Virus record (IMG/VR): IMGVR_UViG_3300023181_000036
Coordinates: 1 to 53,286 of that record
From: a virus
Length of the DNA: 53,286 bases
Reading direction: 5' to 3' (one strand)
Shown piece after piece: positions 16,516-24,451 of this stretch. The number at the start of each line of letters is the position of its first letter. The first letter of the stretch is position 1. A program made the position numbers and the translations under genes. The notes under the pieces were generated by a model. It was given only the letters and a program-made list of their open reading frames with translations, was not told the DNA's origin and did not search any database.

Positions 16516-17357
16516 TACGCAGCCTCCCTATTCCATACGTCAATCCCTGCGGCCTGATGCAGGTTGCCTGCGAGTTGGTTCCACGCACACGCCGGGGGTG
16601 CCGGTAGCGCAATGGTACCACGCATACCGTATCGATTTCCGGCAACGTACGACGGCGTGCGTTCAACACCTAAAACGCGGCCTTGACCGAGACTGATCGC
16701 CCGCGCCATATTGGAGTTTGCGTCTTTCGATACCGTAATCGGGTCGTGCAGGTAGCCGATAACATCGGCCCATTGCGTGAGCATTTCGCGCTTGCCGTAG
16801 GTCTTCTGATCCTTCGGGCTGTGAAGCTGGACATCCCAGGTGTTGTACTCGCCGTTCTGCGGGTCGAGTACCTTCGCGCTGAACACGTGGGCAGTCAGTA
16901 CGATGGTCATGCGTGCATTGATAACGAGCATGTCGCACCATGCCAGGAAGTCACCGAACAACTTGTTCGCAACACCATATGCCTTGCCGTAGCCACCGTG
17001 CGCAGTCTCCATCGACAGCGACTTGTCGGTTTTGCTTTTCGGATCAAGCGTAATGACGTACGTGTGAATCAGTCGCTCCAACGCCGTAGCCGAATCGAAC
17101 ACGAGCGTACGGAATTGGAACTGCCCACGCTGTGCCGCCTGGGTGATTTCGTTCTGAAGCTGAAGCAACTGCGTGTAGTCCGTCAGCATCGGCACGTAGT
17201 TCGTCTTCACGCCTGCGTAGCCTTGCTCCAGCGGGATCAGCAGCGCGCCGGGTGCGCCGGTCGCAAACGTCGTCTTGCCTTGCTTCTCCGCTCCGGCGAT
17301 GACAATGCGCGTGCCCATGTGGGCAGTAGACGTTTGTACGTTTTGAAGAATGCTCAT
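16515..17357 (-). CDS. Sak4-like RecA-family ATPase
   Basis: A 280-residue ATPase with Walker A GAEKQGKT (residues 22-29), Walker B-like 'LVFDSATALE', and 'TIVLTAHVFSAKV', matching phage Sak4 (AAA_24, RecA-like) single-strand annealing or recombination proteins. The chosen ATG (17357) has GGGAAG seven bases upstream and overlaps the previous stop (ATGA). It is expected to act with DUF669 and the exonuclease in recombination and genome repair. Confidence 0.82.
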   Translation of the reverse strand: MSILQNVQTSTAHMGTRIVIAGAEKQGKTTFATGAPGALLIPLEQGYAGVKTNYVPMLTDYTQLLQLQNEITQAAQRGQFQFRTLVFDSATALERLIHTYVITLDPKSKTDKSLSMETAHGGYGKAYGVANKLFGDFLAWCDMLVINARMTIVLTAHVFSAKVLDPQNGEYNTWDVQLHSPKDQKTYGKREMLTQWADVIGYLHDPITVSKDANSNMARAISLGQGRVLGVERTPSYVAGNRYGMRGTIALPAPPACAWNQLAGNLHQAAGIDVWNREAA

Positions 17358-17623
17358 TGGTAACTTCCCATGTGATGCCGTACCCATAGCCTTCGGTTTG
17401 CGTTGGCTACTGCGATGTTAAGCGCACGCGCAAGGCGTTTCCTTGCTTCTTCGCACGCTGCGTCGATGTTGAATGGTACACGATTTTCACGTTCCGGTAC
17501 GTATGTTACGCGGACTTGTGGCAAACGTTCGACGGTACAACGAACAACGACGCCTGTGACGTTTCGTGTACGATAGTCAATCCCCAGGAAGTCAAGGATT
17601 TCTTCGTTCGTGCGTAACGTCAT
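17354..17623 (-). CDS. hypothetical protein
   Basis: An 89-residue basic protein between the DUF7173-like gene and the Sak4-like ATPase, overlapping both by four bases. No recognised family. It has a mixed helix/strand pattern with many Arg and Val residues. Operon position suggests a DNA-metabolism accessory. Confidence 0.55.
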   Translation of the reverse strand: MTLRTNEEILDFLGIDYRTRNVTGVVVRCTVERLPQVRVTYVPERENRVPFNIDAACEEARKRLARALNIAVANANRRLWVRHHMGSYQ

Positions 17624-18309
17624 TTCGGTTCCTTCGGCGGATTGATTTCCACGGTAGGTGCAGCCGACTTCATTTCAAGCACGGTATCGATGATTTCCTT
17701 GTACCCTGGGTCAAGCATATCGTACGTTGACACGGACAAGTCAGCAGACCACTTCACGAGCGTTGACGCAAACTCACGACCGCGATTCGGGTCGAGGGGA
17801 TTGCCTTGCCGGTCATGCGTTGCGGAACACATTTTCTTGATGGCATCGCTCACGGCATCGTGCATCGATACGGCGGCATCAAACGACTTAAGCGTATAGC
17901 GCAAGCCCTTCTTAACCTTGAGTTGCCAGCCTGCGCCAAGCGCGACGTTCTCCGTACCCTTCTTCTTGTCCGGGTCGGTGAACGACGCGACGACTTTGCC
18001 GCGCAAATCCATTTCTTGTGCTTTCCAGAAATCAAGTTGCTGTTGCGCATGTTGCCAGTCAAGCAGCATTTGATCCCGGTCATACGGTACTTTGGTTCCG
18101 TCAGCCAGTTCTTTGTAGAACACTTCGCCCGTGTCTTGGTCGATAGCTGTGCCTGTGGGAACGACGACAGGCGGAACGTGCACAGCACCGGGGGTTGCCC
18201 ACACTTCGGGGTTGGTCGTCGCGCCGAAGGGGGACACACCGGCAGGAGGCGCGAAGGGGTTCGCGGGCGCAGGGGCCGGTGTATTGAACGGGTTGAAAGG
18301 GTTGATCAT
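17620..18309 (-). CDS. conserved phage protein, DUF7173-like
   Basis: A 229-residue protein. The N-terminal ~45 residues are Pro/Ala/Phe-rich (NPFNPFNTPAPAPANPFAPP) and probably disordered, and a similar NPFNTPAPA string occurs in the primase linker. The region 'QQQLDFWKAQEMDLRGKVV' through 'GTENVALGAGWQLKVKKGLRYTL' matches a phage family often located in replication operons beside Sak4-like genes. Biochemical function is unknown. Overlaps the next gene by four bases. Confidence 0.6.
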   Translation of the reverse strand: MINPFNPFNTPAPAPANPFAPPAGVSPFGATTNPEVWATPGAVHVPPVVVPTGTAIDQDTGEVFYKELADGTKVPYDRDQMLLDWQHAQQQLDFWKAQEMDLRGKVVASFTDPDKKKGTENVALGAGWQLKVKKGLRYTLKSFDAAVSMHDAVSDAIKKMCSATHDRQGNPLDPNRGREFASTLVKWSADLSVSTYDMLDPGYKEIIDTVLEMKSAAPTVEINPPKEPK

Positions 18310-18608
18310 AGCTGGCGCTTCGGTGGCGTGAGCCCGAGGGAGCGGCGCACTGATTCTGCCACAAAGGCAGGGTCCATGCTGGCGTCAATATGCACCGTCA
18401 TTACGTTGTACTGTGGCGGATGCGCGGGCGTGTTGACTATGCGCGCCATCATGTAGACGGTCTCGGGCACAGGTATCGCAGTCACGATACCGTTACCGAT
18501 GCCGTCGAGGTTCTGCACGCGGGCCGCTGCATGGTGAGCAAGGTCAGGTATCGGCTTCTCGTGCGTGACTTCAAGCAGCACGTATGACGTGAGCAATTTA
18601 GACGACAT
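18306..18608 (-). CDS. hypothetical protein
   Basis: A 100-residue protein. ATG 18608 is chosen because AGGAG lies ten bases upstream, and longer in-frame starts have no such site. Sequence resembles an alpha/beta fold (SYVLLEVTHEKPI...YNVMTVHIDASMDP). It overlaps both neighbours in the leftward operon. No recognised family. Confidence 0.5.
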   Translation of the reverse strand: MSSKLLTSYVLLEVTHEKPIPDLAHHAAARVQNLDGIGNGIVTAIPVPETVYMMARIVNTPAHPPQYNVMTVHIDASMDPAFVAESVRRSLGLTPPKRQL

Positions 18609-18969
18609 TTGGCTGTTCTCCTGTCGAAACGAAATAGTTGTCAGGCAACCGTTCCATGTTGACGTAATCGACATAGTGACAATACCGCGCGTTCGGCGGA
18701 TTGCCAAATGTCAAGTCCGGTACCGGAAACGCAAACGCCACGCTACAGTCCACGCCGTCATTACACGGGGAACCGTGTTTGTGCACCTTTCCGATAAGGC
18801 CCACCGCCGCAGGACTGTGATGTCCGCGTAGAATGATGACGCGCGTACCCAGGGGCCAACGCTTGTGATCGCGTTTGATCTTGAAGTTATAGACGACGCT
18901 CGCCCACCAATCGCGCAGCCGTCCGAGTTTCGTCGTGCGGTGTTGCCAGTCTTTCATGAAGCCGGTCAT
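18598..18969 (-). CDS. hypothetical protein, KOW/SH3-like beta pattern
   Basis: A 123-residue protein starting at ATG 18969 in an ATGA overlap with the dUTPase stop. The segment 'WPLGTRVIILRGHHSPAAVGLIGKVHKHGSPC' looks like a small SH3-like beta-barrel (GTxV.i...h.....G.iGkV), a common nucleic-acid-binding fold. That is inference. The family is not recognised. Confidence 0.5.
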   Translation of the reverse strand: MTGFMKDWQHRTTKLGRLRDWWASVVYNFKIKRDHKRWPLGTRVIILRGHHSPAAVGLIGKVHKHGSPCNDGVDCSVAFAFPVPDLTFGNPPNARYCHYVDYVNMERLPDNYFVSTGEQPNVV

Positions 18970-19409
18970 CGTCCGGTACTCCCCAGACCACCTGCACCGC
19001 GTTTCGTGGCGGGCAGTTCCGCTGTCCACGCAACGACCACTTTCGGATACGGCATGAGCATGCCTTGCGCGAAACGTTCGCCGTCGTGAACTTCAAACGT
19101 ATCCTGCCCGTCGTTGGTGATGATAAGTTTGATTTCGCCGCGATAGTCGCTGTCGATCACACCGACGCAGTTACCCAGGCGTACGCCGTGCTTCGCACCG
19201 TGACCGCTACGCGAGAACAGGTACAACACATAGCCTTCGGGCACAGCAACAGCGATGCCGGTACCGATTGAGGCACGCTCGCCATGCGCAAGCGAAACCC
19301 AGGAACCGAAAGGAATGCGCGCATAGAAATCAAAACATGCTGCGCCTTCGGTGCCATACTCCGGCAGCTTTGCGTGCGTGTCCAGAGGTTTGCAAGGGAG
19401 CTTCAACAT
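18966..19409 (-). CDS. dut: dUTPase (deoxyuridine 5'-triphosphate nucleotidohydrolase)
   Basis: A 147-residue trimeric-type dUTPase hydrolysing dUTP to dUMP, keeping uracil out of phage DNA. Motif 1 is EGAACFDFYAR, motif 2 SRSG, motif 3 GVIDSDYRGEI, motif 4 ERFAQGML, and motif 5 is at the C-terminus as RGAGGLGSTGR, so all five are present. The start at ATG 19409 is chosen over 19499 because residues before it are not part of the family. AAGGAC lies upstream. It is the first gene of the leftward replication operon. Confidence 0.95.
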   Translation of the reverse strand: MLKLPCKPLDTHAKLPEYGTEGAACFDFYARIPFGSWVSLAHGERASIGTGIAVAVPEGYVLYLFSRSGHGAKHGVRLGNCVGVIDSDYRGEIKLIITNDGQDTFEVHDGERFAQGMLMPYPKVVVAWTAELPATKRGAGGLGSTGR

Positions 19410-19517
19410 AGGCGTTCTTGTCCTTATAAAAAGCGGTTGCGTGTCGTACTGCAAAGACGAGTGAGGCAACAACCCGTCCAACAAAACAGCACGGGGCAAT
19501 CACGCAACCGATGCGAG

Positions 19518-19547
19518 AATGTACCGCATGTAATATTATCCCGTCAA
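19518..19547 (-). promoter_or_regulatory. leftward promoter for replication operon
   Basis: On the minus strand TTGACG (19542-19547) and TACATT (19518-19523) are separated by 18 bases, about 110 bases upstream of the dUTPase start. The TACATT -10 and TTGACG -35 recur at 27048-27077 with the same spacing. It would drive the whole leftward unit down to the polymerase. Confidence 0.55.
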
Positions 19548-19570
19548 GCCCAATCGGATAAAAATTTTAG

Positions 19571-19599
19571 TTGACCTGTTGTGTGCGTTCGGGCACACT
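19571..19599 (+). promoter_or_regulatory. possible operator hairpin upstream of Cro-like gene
   Basis: GTGTGC (19581-19586) and GCACAC (19593-19598) form an inverted repeat with a six-base centre, just after TTGACC (19571-19576). It lies 28 bases before the regulator start and between divergent units, a classic position for the operator of a small Cro-like repressor. The rightward -10 is weak. Confidence 0.35.
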
Positions 19600-19626
19600 T
19601 CCGGCCACATTCAAAAAGACCTGACC

Positions 19627-19890
19627 ATGCCGAGTAAAGACCAGCCCTGGCCCCCTAAAGAGTACCCCGACAACAGCGTAAAGCGGCCCTTCCAGCCCAC
19701 ATTACGTAAGCGCACTTATACGGCGCTGCGGGACACTATTGACGGGCGCAAACAGACGTTGCGTGAAATCGCGGATGGGTCCGGCGTTACATGGGGTTGG
19801 CTACGTATGTTTGCACTTGACCGTATTCCTGATCCCTCCTGCGACCGCATAGAACGGCTATACCACTATTTGACCGGCGCGACACTGTAA
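19627..19890 (+). CDS. small Cro/C1-type helix-turn-helix regulator
   Basis: An 87-residue protein whose C-terminal half, 'TLREIADGSGVTWGWLRMF' then 'IPDPSCDRIERLYHYLTG', matches the phage/plasmid HTH pattern in which a recognition helix follows GSGV and the 'xPDPxxxRIExLYxYL' helix closes the fold. ATG 19627 is used; an upstream TTG has no support. It is transcribed rightward into the primase gene and probably controls the divergent 19.4-19.6 kb promoters. Confidence 0.7.
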   Translation: MPSKDQPWPPKEYPDNSVKRPFQPTLRKRTYTALRDTIDGRKQTLREIADGSGVTWGWLRMFALDRIPDPSCDRIERLYHYLTGATL

Positions 19891-19896
19891 GCGCCA

Positions 19897-22302
19897 ATGT
19901 TGTTCGACAACATTCCGAGCGAGTTGCGTGTTCTATCGCAATGGGTGACGTGGCGCTTTGAAGACCACGGCGGTGCGAAGCCGACGAAGGTGCCCTACAA
20001 CCCGATAGGCGGCTACAAAGCTAGTCATTCTGACCCGTTCACGTGGACAAGCTTCGACGCTTGCGTGAACGCGGTACATGCGCGGGCCTATGACGGCATT
20101 GGTTTCGTTCTGGCTGAGTCCGACCCGTATGCGTTCATCGATCTTGACGACGTTCACGAAGACCTTGACGCCCAGGCGCGGCAGGTTCGCATCTTTGAAG
20201 CCTTCGACTCGTACGCCGAGATAAGCCCCAGCGGCAAGGGCCTGCACATCATCATCAAAGGCTCCGTTCCGAGCGGACGTAAGCGTGCCTTCGTTGAGGT
20301 ATACAGCACGCTCCGTTTCATGACGATGACAGGCAACGTCTACCGCGCCAAGCCCATCAGCGGCGACTTTAATCCGCTGCTGAATTCACTGTGGGAACAG
20401 ATGGGCGGCAACGCTATCGTGTCTTCGTACGCGGGCGACGTGTACCAAAAAGAAGAAGACATGGCGATAGTGAACAAGGCGCTGAAGGCTGACAACGGCG
20501 ACAAGTTCAACGACCTGATGTGGGGACGCTGGAACCTGCACTATTCGTCACAGTCTGAAGCCGACCTTGCGCTTATCAACATCCTGGCGTTCTATACACA
20601 GCACAAGCCGCAGATCATTCGCTTGTTCCGTCAATCCGGTTTAGGGCAACGGCCAAAGGCACTACGCAACGATTACGTTGACTACATGGTGGCGAAGTCC
20701 TTCGACAGACTGCTACCGCCCGTTGACATCGATGGCATCCGTAACCAGATTGAAGCGCAGCTTGCAGAGCGCCGCGCCAATCCTCCGCCAAATCCCTTCA
20801 ACACGCCTGCGCCAGCACAGCAGCCAGCACGTGATGTGCCTGCGATGCCAAAGCCTGTTGTCGATCATCAGGCACACATCACGAAGACGGAATACCATGT
20901 GTTCGATAACGTGAAACCGTTGAACATGCGTGCCCTCAAGGTCAAGAAATTCGAGTACGTTAAACCGCCTGGGCTCATTGGTGAGATTGCATCGTTCATC
21001 TACGCCGCTGCGCCACGGCCTGTGCCTGAGATTGCGCTGACGGCTGCCCTCGCGCTCATGAGCGGCATCTGTGGCCGTGCGTACAACGTGAGCAATGCGG
21101 GCCTGAATCAATACATCCTCTTGCTTGCTCCTACAGGCTCCGGCAAAGAGGCAATTGCAAGCGGTATCGACAAGCTCATGGCAAGCGTACGCATGACAGT
21201 GCCTGCGGCGGCTGAGTTCATCGGCCCCGCTGAGATTGCATCGCCTGAAGCGCTGCTTAAGTATATGAACTACGCATCGTGTAGCTTCGTGTCAATGATT
21301 GGTGAGTTTGGTCTGAAGCTTAAACAGATGGCAACGCAGAACGCTTCGCCACAGATGGCGGGGCTAAAGCGCATGTTGCTTGACCTGTACAACAAGTCCG
21401 GTGAAGGCAAGTTGCTCCACCCGATGATCTACTCCGACAAGACGAAGAATACCGACATCATCGAAGCGCCTGCGTTCTCTCTCATGGGCGAGTCCGTACC
21501 AGGGCGCTTTTACGAAGTGCTTGACGAAGCCATGATTAGCGAAGGCTTGTTGCCACGGTTTACCATCATCGAATACAACGGCGACAGGCCACCACTGAAC
21601 GAGCGGCATCACGAAGCGGTTCCAAGCGTCAGCCTGATTGAACAAGTCAGTGCGCTGTGCGGGCATGCGCTCATGTTGAACAAAGCTAAAAAAGCGATCA
21701 CAGTTAATCTCGATCCAAACGCGGAAAAGCTTTTCCGTGACTTCGACAAGTATTGCGATGACCGTATTAACAGTGGTAGCAAGGAAGTCGTCAAGCATCT
21801 GTGGAATCGTGCCCACATGAAATCGATGAAGCTCGCGGCCCTCGTTGCTGTGGGCAATAGCCCTTACGACCCCAGGATCAACGGCGAGACGGCACAGTGG
21901 GCGATTGACCTCGTTGTGCATGATGCGATGTCGCTGCTTGAGCGCTTTGAAACCGGCAAGGTAGGCGCTACTGAAAGTTCGGACACGAAGCAGATTGAGG
22001 ATATGGTTTCTGTTATCGGAGCCTATCTAGAAGACCCGCACGACACACTGAAGAAGTACCACGTACCACTCGCATTGCACAGCGAACGTGTCCTGCCCTG
22101 GGGCTATCTGGCGCGGCGTCTGTCGCCTATGACATCGTTCAAGAATGACCGCTTTGGCGCTACCGCAGCGCTGAAGAAATGCGTTCAAGCGTTGGTTGAT
22201 CGTGGTGATTTGCAAGAGCTATCACGCAACGACACAGCCGCAAAATTTAAGACGACAGCTAAATGCTTTGTCATCAGTAATGTGCATGCCTTCTTATCGT
22301 AA
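19897..22302 (+). CDS. AEP primase fused to DUF3987 helicase
   Basis: An 801-residue replication protein. The N-terminal ~200 residues carry an archaeo-eukaryotic primase pattern: IDLDD with D82 and D84, SPSGKGLH with H117, and then VEVYSTLRFMTMTG. A Pro-rich linker (~residues 285-310) leads to a DUF3987 P-loop domain with APTGSGK (411-417), IGEFG and LMGESVPGRFYEVLDEAM. Such fusions prime and unwind DNA at the phage fork. The ATG is seven bases after the regulator stop. It works with the family A polymerase and the clamp-like protein. Confidence 0.88.
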   Translation: MLFDNIPSELRVLSQWVTWRFEDHGGAKPTKVPYNPIGGYKASHSDPFTWTSFDACVNAVHARAYDGIGFVLAESDPYAFIDLDDVHEDLDAQARQVRIFEAFDSYAEISPSGKGLHIIIKGSVPSGRKRAFVEVYSTLRFMTMTGNVYRAKPISGDFNPLLNSLWEQMGGNAIVSSYAGDVYQKEEDMAIVNKALKADNGDKFNDLMWGRWNLHYSSQSEADLALINILAFYTQHKPQIIRLFRQSGLGQRPKALRNDYVDYMVAKSFDRLLPPVDIDGIRNQIEAQLAERRANPPPNPFNTPAPAQQPARDVPAMPKPVVDHQAHITKTEYHVFDNVKPLNMRALKVKKFEYVKPPGLIGEIASFIYAAAPRPVPEIALTAALALMSGICGRAYNVSNAGLNQYILLLAPTGSGKEAIASGIDKLMASVRMTVPAAAEFIGPAEIASPEALLKYMNYASCSFVSMIGEFGLKLKQMATQNASPQMAGLKRMLLDLYNKSGEGKLLHPMIYSDKTKNTDIIEAPAFSLMGESVPGRFYEVLDEAMISEGLLPRFTIIEYNGDRPPLNERHHEAVPSVSLIEQVSALCGHALMLNKAKKAITVNLDPNAEKLFRDFDKYCDDRINSGSKEVVKHLWNRAHMKSMKLAALVAVGNSPYDPRINGETAQWAIDLVVHDAMSLLERFETGKVGATESSDTKQIEDMVSVIGAYLEDPHDTLKKYHVPLALHSERVLPWGYLARRLSPMTSFKNDRFGATAALKKCVQALVDRGDLQELSRNDTAAKFKTTAKCFVISNVHAFLS

Positions 22303-22569
22303 CGATTTGGCGATTTTGCTTTGCCTTTGCGAAAGCTCCGAAAACGCCGGGTACCATTTTTGACGAAAAACGCCTATTAACGTTTTGGGGTACCCCTCGT
22401 GGTTGTGCGGCGCAGCATGCGAGTGCGTAAAAACCACGCGGAAAGACGAGGGTAGATGGGCTAGAATTCCCAGGCCGGGGAGTGCCTTTCCGCCATGCCG
22501 TGCGCAAGGCTGAGAGCTAAGGGGCTGAACCGCCTACATGCCCCGGCAACCCTCCCCACTCAGAATGGC
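22303..22569. other. non-coding region with nested inverted repeats; candidate structured RNA or replication element
   Basis: 267 bases between convergent genes with no credible ORF. Seen directly: GGGTACC/GGTACCC stem around 22350/22389; AAAACG/CGTTTT (22367-22372 and 22381-22386); TACCC(C)TCGT 22391-22400 with ACGAGGGTA 22446-22454; CGTGGTT 22398-22404 with AACCACG 22432-22438; CGCA/TGCG hairpin 22411-22421; GCCGGGG 22474-22480 with CCCCGGC 22541-22547; GCCTT 22484-22488 with AAGGC 22506-22510; GGGGC 22521-22525 with GCCCC 22540-22544. Some stems are mutually exclusive, as in switches. It could contain terminators for both units, an RNA, or a replication site. Confidence 0.5.
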
Positions 22570-22836
22570 TCACGCCGGGCCGGAATCAACCGTTCCGCGC
22601 AGCATAAAACCGTTTAGGTAGGGGGATAGCCTGGGACTGCCTAAAGCGTTCCATGCGTCTTGAGTGACCGGCGCGAAACCTTCAGGCAGATCACGCGCTC
22701 TGCGCTCTGCGCGTAGCGGCGCACTGGTACGGTAGGCGCGTGCGTGCCATGCAAGCCAAAATCCGCCACGTCCAGGACGTTTAGCAAAGCCGCGCCAGCT
22801 ACGCATTAGCAGGCGCTTGCGGTTACGGTTATTCAT
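22570..22836 (-). CDS. hypothetical basic protein
   Basis: An 88-residue, strongly basic protein (many Arg in the first half: NRNRKRLLMRSWRGFAKRPGRG). ATG 22836 is preceded by CTGGAGTAACCGAT, the same style of site used by neighbouring leftward genes. It lies just downstream of a terminator, so is expressed by read-through or by an undetected promoter. Could bind nucleic acid. No family recognised. Confidence 0.5.
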   Translation of the reverse strand: MNNRNRKRLLMRSWRGFAKRPGRGGFWLAWHARAYRTSAPLRAERRARDLPEGFAPVTQDAWNALGSPRLSPYLNGFMLRGTVDSGPA

Positions 22837-22855
22837 ATCGGTTACTCCAGTTCAG

Positions 22856-22896
22856 AAAACGCAAAGGGCCGCGCACTCGATATGAATGCGCGGCCC
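22856..22896 (-). terminator. strong leftward terminator
   Basis: A perfect 10-bp inverted repeat (22866-22875 with 22887-22896) with an 11-base loop. Read leftward it is followed by TTTGCGTTTT. It ends most transcripts of the small-gene unit before the last gene (22570-22836). Confidence 0.85.
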
Positions 22897-22914
22897 TAGT
22901 CGCTTTCCCATTTA

Positions 22915-22931
22915 ACGTCAGGGGTTGACGT
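22915..22931. repeat. palindrome ACGTCA-N5-TGACGT
   Basis: ACGTCA (22915-22920) and TGACGT (22926-22931) separated by GGGGT, next to an AT-rich TGATGATTATTATTACG stretch and between a terminator and the 22948 gene. The spacing and symmetry suit an operator for a dimeric regulator. Confidence 0.4.
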
Positions 22932-22947
22932 GATGATTATTATTACG

Positions 22948-23169
22948 TTACAAGCGTGGCGGATGTGCGTTTACCGGAAAGCCGCATTCCTTTAGGAACA
23001 TGCCGCTATCAACAGAAAGCTCGCGGGCGAGTTGCTGCGCCAGGGTAATCAAAGCGTTATGCCCGCCGATAGCCTGCGCGTTATCTACGCGCATCATTGC
23101 AACGGCTTTGTACGCTGCAAGGCTATCGCGGATGACATGCGCTAGTGTGGTGTAGTCTGCTTTACGCAT
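22948..23169 (-). CDS. hypothetical helical protein
   Basis: A 73-residue, Ala/Leu-rich helical protein. ATG 23169 is preferred (GGAAG six bases upstream and overlap with the end of the 23162-23311 gene); a longer frame to 23217 has no ribosome site. The middle (NAQAIGGHNALITLAQQLARELSVDSGMF) looks like two helices. Unknown function. Confidence 0.55.
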   Translation of the reverse strand: MRKADYTTLAHVIRDSLAAYKAVAMMRVDNAQAIGGHNALITLAQQLARELSVDSGMFLKECGFPVNAHPPRL

Positions 23170-23311
23170 TGATGGCTTCCACAGTTTCATTCTGCGCGTA
23201 GTAAAACGTGCGCCCATATTTAACGATTAGTGCGGTACGTGTGCTTTTCTTTACGCACACATTACCGTTACAGTAAAAAGACGCGCCGATAGCTATTTCT
23301 GAAAACATCAT
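23162..23311 (-). CDS. 49-aa hypothetical protein
   Basis: Read from ATG 23311 (or 23308) on the minus strand, with AGGAG six bases upstream. Sequence starts MMFSEIAIGASFYCNGNVC and ends VEAINA before TAA at 23162-23164. The stop overlaps the next gene's ATG region, suggesting coupling. A compact beta-like protein with two Cys. Too short for automatic calling but the ribosome site and overlap support it. Confidence 0.55.
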   Translation of the reverse strand: MMFSEIAIGASFYCNGNVCVKKSTRTALIVKYGRTFYYAQNETVEAINA

Positions 23312-23378
23312 GGCATTCTCCTAATGTGGGAACATTCCCGCAGTAGCGCACGTCCAGGCTGCACTACTACTGGCACGC

Positions 23379-23543
23379 TCACGCATGCGAACGCTTGAGA
23401 CGCGGCGCGTAAATGCTGCGCTTGCCTTCACGTGCCATGATGCACAGTGCCTTATGCGCGAGACGTTCGCGGCGCGCCTTGTCGGTTTCTTTCATGGCTT
23501 GCGCCTCAAGGATTGCGACATGGTTTTGCGTTGCTTGGTTCAT
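23379..23543 (-). CDS. 54-aa helical hypothetical protein
   Basis: ATG 23543 is preceded by CTGGAGTTATCCAA. The protein is predicted to be one or two helices (MNQATQNHVAILEAQAMKET, then DKARRERLAHKALCIMAREGK) with a basic C-terminus. A longer frame to 23570 lacks a ribosome site. Unknown function. Confidence 0.5.
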   Translation of the reverse strand: MNQATQNHVAILEAQAMKETDKARRERLAHKALCIMAREGKRSIYAPRLKRSHA

Positions 23544-23577
23544 TTGGATAACTCCAGGTAAGGGCGACATTGCCCGA

Positions 23578-23600
23578 CATTGCCCACACTATAGGCAATG
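23578..23600. repeat. inverted repeat CATTGCC...GGCAATG containing TGTGGGC
   Basis: CATTGCC (23578-23584) and GGCAATG (23594-23600) flank CACACTATA. A TATAGT on the minus strand sits in the centre, and CGACATTGCCC is duplicated next to it (23565-23585). It could be an operator around a leftward promoter for the 23379-23543 gene. Confidence 0.35.
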
Positions 23601-23615
23601 GCTGAAAATGTCTGT

Positions 23616-23954
23616 TTAGCTGGCTTCGGGGGATAGCCAATACTCGATAGCTGTGCGCGCTTTGCCTTCGCCACCACAAGCTAGGATGTAATCGAATTGC
23701 TCTAATGCACGTTGCACACTTCCTGTACCTTCCCATGCGGCGTGCATGCGCTGTGCCAGTGCATGGCATGAGTAACCGTTACTGTGAAGGGCTAACGTTG
23801 ACGTGCCACGCGAATGCGTCAACGTTAGTGCATGGGTGTCTAGTTCAGGAATGGCTTTCACTTGAAAGGTTCCATGCTTGCCGGGCATGGGCAATAAAAT
23901 GAACTGGTCACTTGAAGGCAGTACAGAATTGCCGATACGTTTTTGCGTTGCCAT
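23616..23954 (-). CDS. hypothetical protein
   Basis: A 112-residue protein with ATG 23954 preceded by AAGGAGCATGAC. The frame continues further upstream but through the neighbouring gene's coding region. Beta-rich first half (QFILLPMPGKHGTFQVKAIPELDTHALTLTHSRGTSTLAL) then helices (ALAQRMHAAWEGTGSVQRALEQFDYIL). Only two bases separate it from the 23956 gene. No family recognised. Confidence 0.55.
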   Translation of the reverse strand: MATQKRIGNSVLPSSDQFILLPMPGKHGTFQVKAIPELDTHALTLTHSRGTSTLALHSNGYSCHALAQRMHAAWEGTGSVQRALEQFDYILACGGEGKARTAIEYWLSPEAS

Positions 23955-23955
23955 G

Positions 23956-24450
23956 TCATGCTCCTTCGTTATTGATTTTGCCGTCGCATGCGAGCGCATG
24001 AAAAACGCATTCACCCAGCGTCTCAGCAGCTTCGGCGTAGGATAGTCCGACATATGCCGACTGCCCGTAGGTGACGTTAAACAGGCGTTTACCGCCTTTG
24101 TTTTGCGCCATCTTGATAGCGAACTGCGGTAAGGCAAAATCTGCGGTTGACGCGGTAACTTCGGCCTTCATTGCGTCTTGCATGTCGCGCAGCCCTGACA
24201 TGTAAACGCCGATGGCTTCAGACAGTTTTGTGGCGCTCACAAAGCCGATGTTTAGTACGTTGCGTTCGCCTCCACTTGTGCACATCTGCACAAGCTGATA
24301 ACCGTCGTATGCGCTATCGATATGGTAGTTGCCTGGGTTTGCCTTATGCACGCCGTCAACGTTGCTGTACGGCTTCGTAGGCGTTTTCATGAGGCGGTTA
24401 AGGTTCTCCACTTGTGTTTCGAGAAAGGCGCGGGTGATACGCTGTGCCAT
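23956..24450 (-). CDS. conserved phage hypothetical protein
   Basis: A 164-residue protein. Its N-terminus 'ITRAFLETQVENLNRLM...GNYHIDSAYDGYQLVQM' matches a small family seen in many phages of diverse hosts (pattern L..rin...g.p..py......aN.GNyHid.ayGgy.lvr). The second half shows 'YGQSAYVGLSYAEAAETLGECVFHAL'. Role unknown, usually located among early small genes. Confidence 0.6.
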   Translation of the reverse strand: MAQRITRAFLETQVENLNRLMKTPTKPYSNVDGVHKANPGNYHIDSAYDGYQLVQMCTSGGERNVLNIGFVSATKLSEAIGVYMSGLRDMQDAMKAEVTASTADFALPQFAIKMAQNKGGKRLFNVTYGQSAYVGLSYAEAAETLGECVFHALACDGKINNEGA

Positions 24451-24451
24451 G

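Noticed and set aside
22441-22560. SAM-type riboswitch because of CCCCGGCAACC
   Set aside because: The conserved core (helix order and the GAUGA-like loop) of SAM-I/IV is missing, and the element lies between convergent genes rather than upstream of a metabolic gene.
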